This document shows positions 24,162-31,079 of a stretch of DNA of 31,079 nt, one piece after another (positions within the stretch are counted from its first letter, which is position 1; every line of letters starts with the position of its first letter). The notes below the pieces were generated by a model. It ran no database searches. It was not told the origin of the DNA and saw nothing but the letters and a program-made list of their open reading frames with translations. The stretch comes from an uncultured Lentisphaeria bacterium. Lineage in GTDB: Bacteria; Verrucomicrobiota; Lentisphaeria; Victivallales; Victivallaceae. Location: the NCBI GenBank assembly GCA_949298665.1, contig CASFXO010000097.1:1-31079 (forward strand), read 5' to 3'. A program made the position numbers and the translations under genes.

Positions 24162-25043
24162 TCACCCCCGGAACCGGCGGCGCCGCCGGTTGAAGAATTG
24201 AATCAGCGGTTTCAACGGATCCTCGCCGCTGCGGACGTCGATCAGATCCACCTTGGCGCGTTCGCAGACGCCGGTGCTTTCGTGCAGTTCGGCTGCCGCC
24301 GCCGCGTTCACCCGTTCCGCAGTGCGGTGCCCGCCGCCGATGGTGACCAGACGGCCGCTTTCGGCATCCTGCACCGTGACCGGGACGGTCAGCGGCCAGT
24401 GCAGTTCGGCCAGGTCGCGGAGACGCACGGCGACGACATCATGGCGACGATTCAGCACCTTCAATGTTTTTTCGTATTCTCCGGCGTCCAGAAAGTCGCT
24501 GATGAGAAAGATGACGCTGCGTTTGGACAGCAGGGCTCCGGCTTCCTTCAGGGCCAGGGAGATGTCCGTTCCCCGGCCCTGTGGTGCGAAAGCCAGCATC
24601 TCCCGGATCAGCCGCAGGGTGTGCGTGCGGCCCGAGCGTGGCGGCAGCAGCAGCTCCCGCCGGTCGCTGAAGAGCAGCAAGCCCACTTTGTCGCCGTTGC
24701 TGCCGGCGCTGAACGCCAGCAGTGCGGCGAGTTCCGCGGCGGTCCGGCGTTTGGTTTTCTCGCCGGAGCCGAAAGCCCCGGAGGCGGAAACGTCCACGAG
24801 GAGCATGACGTTGAGTTCCCGCTCTTCGATGTAGCGTTTGACATAAGGCGTGTTCATGCGGGCCGAGACGTTCCAGTCGATGTCCCGGATGTCGTCGTCG
24901 GTGGTGTATTCGCGGACTTCGTCGAATTCAATGCCGCGCCCTTTGAAAACGCTGTGATACGCGCCGCCGACGATTTCCTCGACGTCGCGGTTGGTCCGGA
25001 TTTCCAGCAGCCGGATCTGCTTCATGAGTTCAGGTGGCAACAT
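24162..25043 (-). CDS. DUF58-domain protein of the MoxR operon
   Basis: The 293-residue soluble protein starts at ATG 25043 behind GGGAGGATCC on the coding strand. The N-terminus M-L-P-P-E-L-M-K-Q-I-R-x-L-E-I, the motif F-x-E-V-R-E-Y-x-x-x-D-D-I-R-D-I-D-W-N-x-x-A-R (about residues 40-62) and the VWA-like L-L-V-D-V-S-A-S beginning near Asp84 are characteristic of DUF58. The MIDAS motif is kept in the form D84-x-S86-x-S88. DUF58 proteins work with MoxR ATPases as chaperone or assembly modules. It sits between the ATPase gene (51 bp) and the DUF4381-like gene (3 bp). Confidence 0.92.
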   Translation of the reverse strand: MLPPELMKQIRLLEIRTNRDVEEIVGGAYHSVFKGRGIEFDEVREYTTDDDIRDIDWNVSARMNTPYVKRYIEERELNVMLLVDVSASGAFGSGEKTKRRTAAELAALLAFSAGSNGDKVGLLLFSDRRELLLPPRSGRTHTLRLIREMLAFAPQGRGTDISLALKEAGALLSKRSVIFLISDFLDAGEYEKTLKVLNRRHDVVAVRLRDLAELHWPLTVPVTVQDAESGRLVTIGGGHRTAERVNAAAAAELHESTGVCERAKVDLIDVRSGEDPLKPLIQFFNRRRRRFRG

Positions 25044-25093
25044 GGTTTTCGGATCCTCCCGTTCGCTTGATCGTGTGTGGAGAGGAGGAAAAC

Positions 25094-26116
25094 TCAGGGC
25101 GTACGCAGTTCATCCAGCAGCGATTTGATTACGGCGTCGGTGTCGATGTTTTCCGCTTCCGCCTCATACGAGAGGATGATCCGGTGCCGCAGCACGTCCG
25201 GCGCAATGTCCTTGACGTCCTGCGGGACCACATAGGCGCGTCCGGCGAGGAACGCCGCGCCCCGGGCCGCCACCGCCAGTGCGATCGAAGCGCGCGGCGA
25301 TGCTCCGAACGAAATCAGGGCCGTCGTCTCATCCAGTTTCGCCGAGGACTGGCGTGCCGAGAGTTCCGCCCGGTGCCCCGGACGGGTGGCGAATACCAGG
25401 TCGAGAATGTATTCGACGATTTTTTCGTCAATGTAGATCTGATCGACAATTTCCCGGGCGGCGACGATGTCTTCGAGTTTGCCGACTGCGACGGCTTCCA
25501 CCCGGCAGGCCGGATGCGCCATGCGGCGGATGACCAGCTCCTCCTCGGCCCGTTTCGGGTAATCCACTTTGAGTTTGAACATGAACCGGTCCAGCTGCGC
25601 TTCCGGCAGCGGATACGTTCCTTCCTGTTCGATCGGGTTCTGGGTGGCCAGCACCAGGAACGGCGCGGGCAGGGCGAAAGTTTCCCCGGCGATGGTTACC
25701 TGTTTTTCCTGCATGGCTTCCAGCAGCGCGCTCTGGACTTTGGCCGGGGCGCGGTTGATTTCGTCCGCCAGCACGATGTTGGCGAAGACCGGTCCGAGCC
25801 GGGTCGAAAATTCATGCGTCGAAGCGTTGTAAATGCGCGTACCGATCAGGTCCGCCGGCAACAGGTCCGGCGTGAACTGCAGACGCGAGAACGTGCCGTT
25901 GAGCGTCTGGGCCAGTGTGCGGACCGCCATGGTTTTGGCCAGCCCGGGCACCCCTTCGAGCAGGACATGGCCGTCGGAGATCATGGCCAGAAGCAGGCGG
26001 TCGAGCAGTTTGTCCTGGCCGGCGATGATGCGGCCCATTTCGGTTTTGACCAGCTGCAGCGCGTTCTGACGTTGCCGGACGATTTCCTGTAGTTGCTGAA
26101 TGTCTTTGGTTTCCAT
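25094..26116 (-). CDS. MoxR-family AAA+ ATPase
   Basis: The 340-residue AAA+ ATPase has a Walker A motif G55-V-P-G-L-A-K61-T, a Walker B motif I-V-L-A-D118-E119-I-N, a sensor 1 region A-T-Q-N-P-I-E-Q-E-G-T-Y-P-L-P-E-A-Q-L-D-R-F, and a C-terminal lid with G-A-S-P-R-A-S-I-A-L. All are typical of the MoxR clade, which remodels or loads partner proteins together with VWA and DUF58 proteins. The ribosome site is a G-rich GGGGGGAAAA just before ATG 26116. It is first in the four-gene operon and has its own consensus-like promoter 70 bp upstream. Confidence 0.95.
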   Translation of the reverse strand: METKDIQQLQEIVRQRQNALQLVKTEMGRIIAGQDKLLDRLLLAMISDGHVLLEGVPGLAKTMAVRTLAQTLNGTFSRLQFTPDLLPADLIGTRIYNASTHEFSTRLGPVFANIVLADEINRAPAKVQSALLEAMQEKQVTIAGETFALPAPFLVLATQNPIEQEGTYPLPEAQLDRFMFKLKVDYPKRAEEELVIRRMAHPACRVEAVAVGKLEDIVAAREIVDQIYIDEKIVEYILDLVFATRPGHRAELSARQSSAKLDETTALISFGASPRASIALAVAARGAAFLAGRAYVVPQDVKDIAPDVLRHRIILSYEAEAENIDTDAVIKSLLDELRTP

Positions 26117-26184
26117 GATTTTCCCCCCATGAAAAATAATGAAAAAAACATTGAACGGATCAAAAAATCGCGTTTTCTGAAATC

Positions 26185-26213
26185 AATGTACTCTTTGCTT
26201 CGGCGAATGTCAA
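26185..26213 (-). promoter_or_regulatory. Consensus-like promoter of the MoxR operon
   Basis: On the minus strand a perfect TTGACA (26208-26213) and TACATT (26185-26190) are separated by the ideal 17 bases. The -35 box overlaps the stop codon of the upstream membrane protein gene (26210-26212). The leader to ATG 26116 would be about 60 bases. Confidence 0.7.
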
Positions 26214-28033
26214 GTGTGGTTCCCGAAAATCTTTTGCCCATCCTCCGGCCGGGCCGGGATCCGGTAAACCAGAATCCGGTACAGGCAGCCTTTCATTTCG
26301 TAGATGCCGAGCAGTTCCAGACCGAGTTGCCGCGCGTTGAGCACCGGTACCCGGGACAGCAGATAGCGCGTCCCGTATTCGCGGATCAGAACCTCGCGGT
26401 CAACGGCCAGTTCCACCGGGCGGTATTCATGTTTGCGCGTCGGAATCCAGGTGAGCCATGGGTTGTAGAGATAGAAACGTCCGCCCCAGGCATCGAAATA
26501 TTCCCGGAGATCGGGGTTGGCGTTCAGCGTCGGTGCGATCAGCCGGCGGAACTTGTTCATGGCCGCCTGAGGATGCAGACTGTTGTAGCCGTCGATGCAG
26601 CGGAACCCGTTGTAAACCAGTACGGAAGGATGAAAGCCGAACGCCGCCGCCGGTTCTCCCCGGTACCCGATGTCGCGTCGGATGGCCGTAAAAAGCGGTT
26701 CCGAAAAAAACTCCCGCCAGGTAACTTCGGAATCCGCCACCTCGTCGCCATACAGGTGCTTCAGAAATCGCCAATTGCCGGCCGTATCGTTGTAGGGCGC
26801 CGCGGAGAACAGAATCCAGCAGAGCTGCCCGACCAGCATGAAAATGGCCAGTATGCGTCCGGTTTTTCTCCAACGTCCTTTCCCGTCGGAGAGGACGGTC
26901 AATGCCAGGGCGAACCCCAGATAATACAACGGCAGCTGAAAGACCAGAATCCGGGCCCAGTTGAAGCCGTCCAGCATCGGCAACACCGGCGCCGTCAGAC
27001 ACTGTATCACGCCGCAGGAGCCGCATGCGGCAATCACGCCGATTCCCAGAATGGCGGCGGCGCACCAGATCAGCAGCCGGAACCGGGCGGCATTCTTCCT
27101 GGAAAAGTCCGCTTCCGCCGGAACGGAAGGCGGCGCCGCGCCGTTGCGGCTCCGGTGACATCGGACGATGAGCCCTGCGAGCAGCACCAGCAACGTCAGC
27201 GGCAGAAGCAGCGGCATGCCGCGACCGTCCGCGTGCTCCAGACCGGTTGCGAAAGCATCCCACAGGCACTGTAAAAAATCTCCCTGAGGACGGAACAACG
27301 CCCGGTTCACCGGCTCCCGGACGACCAGCATCAGATAGAAGAGTTTCAGGTCGACCAGCACATATCCCGCCGTCAGCAGGAGCCAGCCCGCCGCCAGATT
27401 CACGTTGCATTTCCGCCGGAGCCCCCACAGCACGATCGTCGCCGCCGCCCAGAGTCCGATGAGAAATATGCCGACGACGGAAAAACTGGAGAAGAACGGC
27501 AGCAGCACCACCCAGAAAACTTCCGGCGTGAAACGGTCCCGGGCGGCATAGCGGAGAAACAGCAGCGGCGCCAGCGGCAGGGAGGCCAGTGCCGGCGTCC
27601 AGACCGGCAGCAGCGGCAGCGCGGCGTAGCACAATGCGGCTCCGACTGCGATCCAGTCCGGTGGCGCGGCAAGTCGCCGGATCAGCAGCAGCATGGCGCA
27701 GAAGGCCAGAAGTGCCATGGAGATCTTCAGGATGACATAGGCTTCGAACAGCGGAAAAAGCAGGAACAAAAGACTTTGATACGAATAATCCGCCTCCCAG
27801 CAGTAAAGCGTGGACAATCCGTCCATGAACCGGGTCGGCGCATCCCAGACGAAAAAAAGTCCGTCATCCCGGAACATCCGGTACAGAGGCAGCCAGTCCA
27901 GATTGTCGTGGAACGCGACGAGGCCGTCCTGTCCCAGCAACACCAGCGGTCCCCAAACCGTCATGGCGACCAGCGTTCCCATCATGCAGGATATCCGATC
28001 CTGCGGAAAAAAAGGAAACTTGCGAAGATTCAT
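26210..28033 (-). CDS. Polytopic membrane protein, YfhO/DUF6044-like
   Basis: The 607-residue protein has about eleven hydrophobic helices in the first 420 residues and a soluble C-terminal domain. The N-terminal V-A-F-H-D-N-L-D with later W-x-A-P and M-D-G, and the C-terminal C-I-D-G-Y-N-S-L-H-P near residue 480, match the plan of YfhO/DUF6044-type membrane proteins, which are related to GT-C glycosyltransferases. The acidic-aromatic loop after helix 1 is where such enzymes keep their catalytic aspartates. The function is inferred only. ATG 28033 has a weak ribosome site (GGAAAA). A terminator of the upstream repeat-protein gene lies just before it, and no separate promoter could be identified. 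Confidence 0.6.
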   Translation of the reverse strand: MNLRKFPFFPQDRISCMMGTLVAMTVWGPLVLLGQDGLVAFHDNLDWLPLYRMFRDDGLFFVWDAPTRFMDGLSTLYCWEADYSYQSLLFLLFPLFEAYVILKISMALLAFCAMLLLIRRLAAPPDWIAVGAALCYAALPLLPVWTPALASLPLAPLLFLRYAARDRFTPEVFWVVLLPFFSSFSVVGIFLIGLWAAATIVLWGLRRKCNVNLAAGWLLLTAGYVLVDLKLFYLMLVVREPVNRALFRPQGDFLQCLWDAFATGLEHADGRGMPLLLPLTLLVLLAGLIVRCHRSRNGAAPPSVPAEADFSRKNAARFRLLIWCAAAILGIGVIAACGSCGVIQCLTAPVLPMLDGFNWARILVFQLPLYYLGFALALTVLSDGKGRWRKTGRILAIFMLVGQLCWILFSAAPYNDTAGNWRFLKHLYGDEVADSEVTWREFFSEPLFTAIRRDIGYRGEPAAAFGFHPSVLVYNGFRCIDGYNSLHPQAAMNKFRRLIAPTLNANPDLREYFDAWGGRFYLYNPWLTWIPTRKHEYRPVELAVDREVLIREYGTRYLLSRVPVLNARQLGLELLGIYEMKGCLYRILVYRIPARPEDGQKIFGNHT

Positions 28034-28053
28034 CGTGTTTTTTCCATGTCATG

Positions 28054-28094
28054 AAAACGCCCCGGCCCGCGGTTTCATGCCGCAGGACGGGGGC
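28054..28094 (-). terminator. Likely terminator of the large repeat-protein gene
   Basis: On the minus strand the arms GCCCC (28090-28094) and GGGGC (28059-28063), with inner GCGG/CCGC (28080-28083 and 28069-28072), can form a G+C-rich hairpin. A short TTTT run (28054-28057) follows. The U-run is short, so efficiency is uncertain. Confidence 0.5.
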
Positions 28095-28116
28095 GCACCG
28101 CCGGGACAGGTATCCG

Positions 28117-31079
28117 TTATCCCACCGGCAGGGGGTTTTTCAGGAGCGGATCCTCCGGCGCGTTCGGAAATGTCGTTTCGGAAGCCATGCCTGCGGCAAT
28201 TCCTGCCGTCGCCGGATATTGAATCGTGTCGTCGGGCAGCGCGTCTTCTGCCCCCCATGCGGCGAAATCGTAACTGCTGGAGCCGCTGAGCCTTTCGATT
28301 TCGGCAAACTGTTCCTGCCCGGTCAAGGCGGTCTCCAGCGGGGCGCCGTTGCGACAGACGAGAGCCGGTCCCAGAGCGGTCCCGTCCGCGTCGAGGAAGG
28401 TCAGTTTGACTCCGCCCCCGCTCGCGCTCAGCGTTATCCGCTCAAAATCACCATCGTCCAGACGATAGAAGTCCATCCGGTCGCCGTTGCTCACGGCCGC
28501 CCGGATGCCATGCCCCTCGCCGCCGGGGAGGACCGGCAGCGTTGCGGCCTGTTCCCAGGTATTGTTGTCGAGGTTGAATGCAGTCCGGGCGGCCTGAAAA
28601 TGGAAATCCGGCGTCGCATCGGACGGACATTCCACCTTCAGCACATAATCGGTGTCGGGTTGCAGCTCCACGGTGAAATTCGCCTTTCCTGCCGCTGCGG
28701 TGGCGGCGGAATAGTTTTTGGTCGCGACGGGTTTGAAGGTGCCCCGGTCCATGCGTCCGATGGTATACTTCCCGGCCGAGCAGGAGAGTTCCAGCAGTGC
28801 GCCGTCGCTGCCGCCGGAAACCGTGTAATAACGGATGTCTCCTCTGCCTTCCCAGATGTTGGTGAAATCCGCCTCTCCCGTTCCCGCCGGCAAAGCCTCC
28901 GCCGTGCCCGTCTGCCGCAGCGTCAGCTGATAATCGCTCAGTGCGGCAGTGGCCTGAACTTTCAGGTAATAGGTTCCCTGCAGATACTGGTTGAGGAACA
29001 TGCCCGCGTCTTCTTTCGCCCTGGGGCCGCTGTGAGCGCGGGTGGCGATGACCCGGAACGCTTCGTCGTACAGCGTGATTTTTACTCCGGCGGCCGCTTC
29101 CGCGATGCCGAAATCGTAGACGCCGTCGGCGGTGAACCGGTAATAATCCAGCTTGTCGCCGGAGCCGACCGCCGCCCGGATCGAAACCGGAGCGGTTCCG
29201 GCATCCAGTGCGTCGGCGTCTTCAAAGCTGTTGTTGGCGGAATATGCATAGGCCGCGGCGACGAAACGGTAGTCCGTGTTGTATTTGCCTTTGCCGCCGT
29301 CGGTGGTTTCGATCTTCAGATAATAAGTAGTGTTCGCGGCCAGGTTGACCTGAAAACGGTTTTTCGACGCGGTTTCGGACAGGACGTCCGCCGGCTTGAA
29401 GGTCCGGCTGCCGGCGGTTTTGAATTTCCCGTTGACGATGGTACCGACGGAAAGCTTCAACGGTTGTGCCGGAGCCTCCGTCGCGGCGAATCCGAACAGG
29501 CCGTGAAAGCCCGTTTCGCCGGTGGTGAATCGATAGTAATCCGCGCCGTCGCCGTATCCGACCCAGTCGGCGCCGGAGAACAGGGACGGACCGTTGCCGT
29601 CCGGCAGCGGAATTTCCAGCTCGGCGGGGGTATCCATCGGGAAGTTCGGTTCCGGCAGAAATTCGTGTTCCAGCCGGACGTCCAGAGACAATTCGGTTTT
29701 GCCGGAATTTTCCGTCTTGAGGTAATAGGTGCCCGCCTCCAGCAGCAGATTCGCCATCAGGCTCACGGTCTGCAGTTTGTTGTTGACGTTCCGGTACAAA
29801 GTCAGTTTGCCGCCGCCTTCCTGGTGAATATTGATCGTGCCGGTTTCCCGGAGCGTGAAGGCCCGGTATTCCGTCCGGCGCGAGGCAAGCGTGACGGAAA
29901 AACCGCCGGAAACGCCTGCCGCGCTTTCCGTCAGCGCGACGGCCTGATACGCGACGGCCTGTTCCGCCTGCAACTGGTAGTCGGTATTCTTTTTGCCTTT
30001 GCCGCTGTCCGCGGAACGGATGGAAAGATAATAGTCTCCGGCCAGAAGCTGCAAGCCGGAGATCCGACCCGTACCGTCTTTACCGACGGTGACGCTTTTC
30101 AGAGCGACCGGAGTGGTTTCGTTGCCGGAGCGGTCGAAATTCTTGCGGTAGACCGTCAACACCGCCTCCCCGGGATCGGCGCTCAGCGCGAAATCGTACA
30201 AGCCCGCCTCGTCTCCCGTCAGGGAAAAGGCATAATAATCCATGGCGTCACCGAAGCCCACCCATTCTCCGGCGATCCCATCGGTCAGCCGGAAGGCATT
30301 GGCCGTGGTCCACCGGTCATCGGCGGAATTGGCGTTGATGAAGACACTGCCGGTCAATCCGACCTCATAGGCGGTGTTTTTCGCGGAAGCCGCCCCGGGG
30401 GCGTCGACGGCGATGTAATAGACTCCCGCCTGAAGCAGCAGGGGGGCGGTTTCGCCTTCCTGCCGGGACCACCGGCCGGTCTTCTTGTCGAATTTCGGCG
30501 TGACGGTGAGTGATTTAAGCGTTTTGGGCTTTTTCTCCTCTCCGGTGCGGGCATCGTAGGCGGCGCTGAAGACGGTCAGCTTCGCCGCGGATTCCTCCAG
30601 TCCGGTCAGGTGAAAAACATATTCCCCGGCCCCCTCGATCACCACCTTCCGGTAATCGGTCTTGTCGCCGAACCCGACCCATTCGTCGGTGACGAGCGCG
30701 ATATCGACCGTCGGCTGCGTCGCTCCGACGACGATGGCGTCTCCGGCGGTTTCCCAGGTGTCGTCGGTCCGCAGATTGGCGCGGGTGAAAACGGTTCCGT
30801 TCAGGCGGAGTTCGTATCCGATCGGGTCCGCCGGGGTGGTTTTCACCGCTTCCACTTTGACGACATAATCGGCGCCGCCGGTCAACCGGAGGGTTCCCGT
30901 GGTACCGGAGACGCCGACCCAGGTATTGGTTTTTCGGTCAAAGCGGGGCGTCACGGTGATCGACTTGATGGTTTTCAGGGAAGTGGGAGCGCCGTTCCGG
31001 TCGTACACGATGCTGCTTACGGTCAGCCGCACCGGCAGCCGGTCGACGTCGTTCAAGGTGAATTCATATTCCCCCGGCG
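28117..31079 (-). CDS. Large modular repeat protein, PPC-like repeats, 5' end outside the window
   Basis: About 987 residues are visible, and the frame is open through the right edge. Residues upstream of a TTG at 31056 still read as repeat sequence (P-G-E-Y-E-F), so the true start is outside. The protein consists of about eight beta-rich modules of some 100-145 residues (a few spaced wider). Each opens with W-V-G-x-G-D-x-x-D-Y-Y-x-F, has L-T-V-Y and Y-Y-L-K-V strands, and often ends in N-T-D-Y-x-L. This is the pattern of bacterial pre-peptidase C-terminal (PPC-like) domains used as spacers or binding modules on secreted proteins. The last 60 residues lack a membrane anchor or sorting motif. 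Calcium binding by the acidic loops is possible. The catalytic part, if any, must be in the missing N-terminus. Confidence 0.75.
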   Translation of the reverse strand, partial: PGEYEFTLNDVDRLPVRLTVSSIVYDRNGAPTSLKTIKSITVTPRFDRKTNTWVGVSGTTGTLRLTGGADYVVKVEAVKTTPADPIGYELRLNGTVFTRANLRTDDTWETAGDAIVVGATQPTVDIALVTDEWVGFGDKTDYRKVVIEGAGEYVFHLTGLEESAAKLTVFSAAYDARTGEEKKPKTLKSLTVTPKFDKKTGRWSRQEGETAPLLLQAGVYYIAVDAPGAASAKNTAYEVGLTGSVFINANSADDRWTTANAFRLTDGIAGEWVGFGDAMDYYAFSLTGDEAGLYDFALSADPGEAVLTVYRKNFDRSGNETTPVALKSVTVGKDGTGRISGLQLLAGDYYLSIRSADSGKGKKNTDYQLQAEQAVAYQAVALTESAAGVSGGFSVTLASRRTEYRAFTLRETGTINIHQEGGGKLTLYRNVNNKLQTVSLMANLLLEAGTYYLKTENSGKTELSLDVRLEHEFLPEPNFPMDTPAELEIPLPDGNGPSLFSGADWVGYGDGADYYRFTTGETGFHGLFGFAATEAPAQPLKLSVGTIVNGKFKTAGSRTFKPADVLSETASKNRFQVNLAANTTYYLKIETTDGGKGKYNTDYRFVAAAYAYSANNSFEDADALDAGTAPVSIRAAVGSGDKLDYYRFTADGVYDFGIAEAAAGVKITLYDEAFRVIATRAHSGPRAKEDAGMFLNQYLQGTYYLKVQATAALSDYQLTLRQTGTAEALPAGTGEADFTNIWEGRGDIRYYTVSGGSDGALLELSCSAGKYTIGRMDRGTFKPVATKNYSAATAAAGKANFTVELQPDTDYVLKVECPSDATPDFHFQAARTAFNLDNNTWEQAATLPVLPGGEGHGIRAAVSNGDRMDFYRLDDGDFERITLSASGGGVKLTFLDADGTALGPALVCRNGAPLETALTGQEQFAEIERLSGSSSYDFAAWGAEDALPDDTIQYPATAGIAAGMASETTFPNAPEDPLLKNPLPVG
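28465..30688 (-). repeat. Protein-level repeats with W-V-G-x-G-D-x-x-D-Y-Y landmark
   Basis: Copies of the landmark lie near 30655-30688, 30232-30267, 29534-29569, 29140-29173, 28828-28857 and 28465-28500 on the minus strand. A degenerate copy lies between the second and third. DNA identity between copies is low, so this is an old duplication that has diverged. Spacing varies from about 310 to 700 bases. Confidence 0.7.

Noticed and set aside
28051..30513. 820-codon plus-strand frame opposite the repeat protein
   Set aside because: The minus-strand frame shows clear repeated modules; the plus frame shows only the reverse pattern of the same repeats.
1..31079. tRNA, rRNA, riboswitch or CRISPR sequences
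   Set aside because: The gaps between genes are short and none contains a cloverleaf-like pattern, regularly spaced repeats or a riboswitch core that I could recognise.

Overview
The window looks like a piece of a Lentisphaerota (Victivallis-like) chromosome. This is inferred from protein content, not from a marker gene. The signs are a pseudopilin with an FTLIELL leader and a C-terminal H-x9-DG signature next to a GntR/LacI-type regulator, two FAD_oxidored-family flavoproteins, a DUF4965-type glutaminase-like protein, a eukaryote-like (GH13_8) branching enzyme, and high G+C with strong codon bias. No rRNA, tRNA, CRISPR array or complete mobile element was seen. No stretch longer than about 300 bases lacks a gene.

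Layout. Positions 1-221 hold the tail of a probable transposase with lower G+C than its surroundings. Positions 278-3022 (+) hold an H-x9-DG pseudopilin, a secreted concanavalin-like (DUF1961-like) protein and a GntR/sugar-binding regulator. Positions 3146-13193 (+) form a glycogen locus: a stand-alone glycogen-binding domain (CBM48/AMPK type), a strong intrinsic terminator, GT35 phosphorylase, GT5 synthase and GH13_8 branching enzyme, followed with almost no gaps by an FAD oxidoreductase and a seven-helix sensor histidine kinase without a response regulator. No ADP-glucose pyrophosphorylase or debranching enzyme is present here.

Positions 13201-14019 (-) encode an AraC regulator. It shares an AT-rich divergent promoter region with a DUF4965-type glutaminase-like gene (14195-16216, +). 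A second + strand group at 16324-19252 has its own promoter: an FAD oxidoreductase, a histidine-decarboxylase-like PLP enzyme preceded by a possible leader peptide, and a small cysteine-rich C_GCAxxG_C_C-type protein.

From 19301 to the right edge everything is on the - strand. Read in the direction of transcription it is: a large modular surface-type protein cut by the window edge, a polytopic membrane protein, a MoxR / DUF58 / DUF4381-like / BatA-like VWA operon, and a DUF2079 membrane protein overlapping an RlmI-type 23S rRNA methyltransferase. The DUF2079 gene has a near-consensus promoter so close to its start codon that its mRNA may be leaderless.

The most interesting leads are the glycogen operon with an attached 7TM sensor kinase and flavoprotein, the terminator plus possible leader ORF ahead of the phosphorylase gene, the flavoprotein / PLP-decarboxylase / Cys-rich gene group, and the repetitive W-V-G-x-G-D protein.
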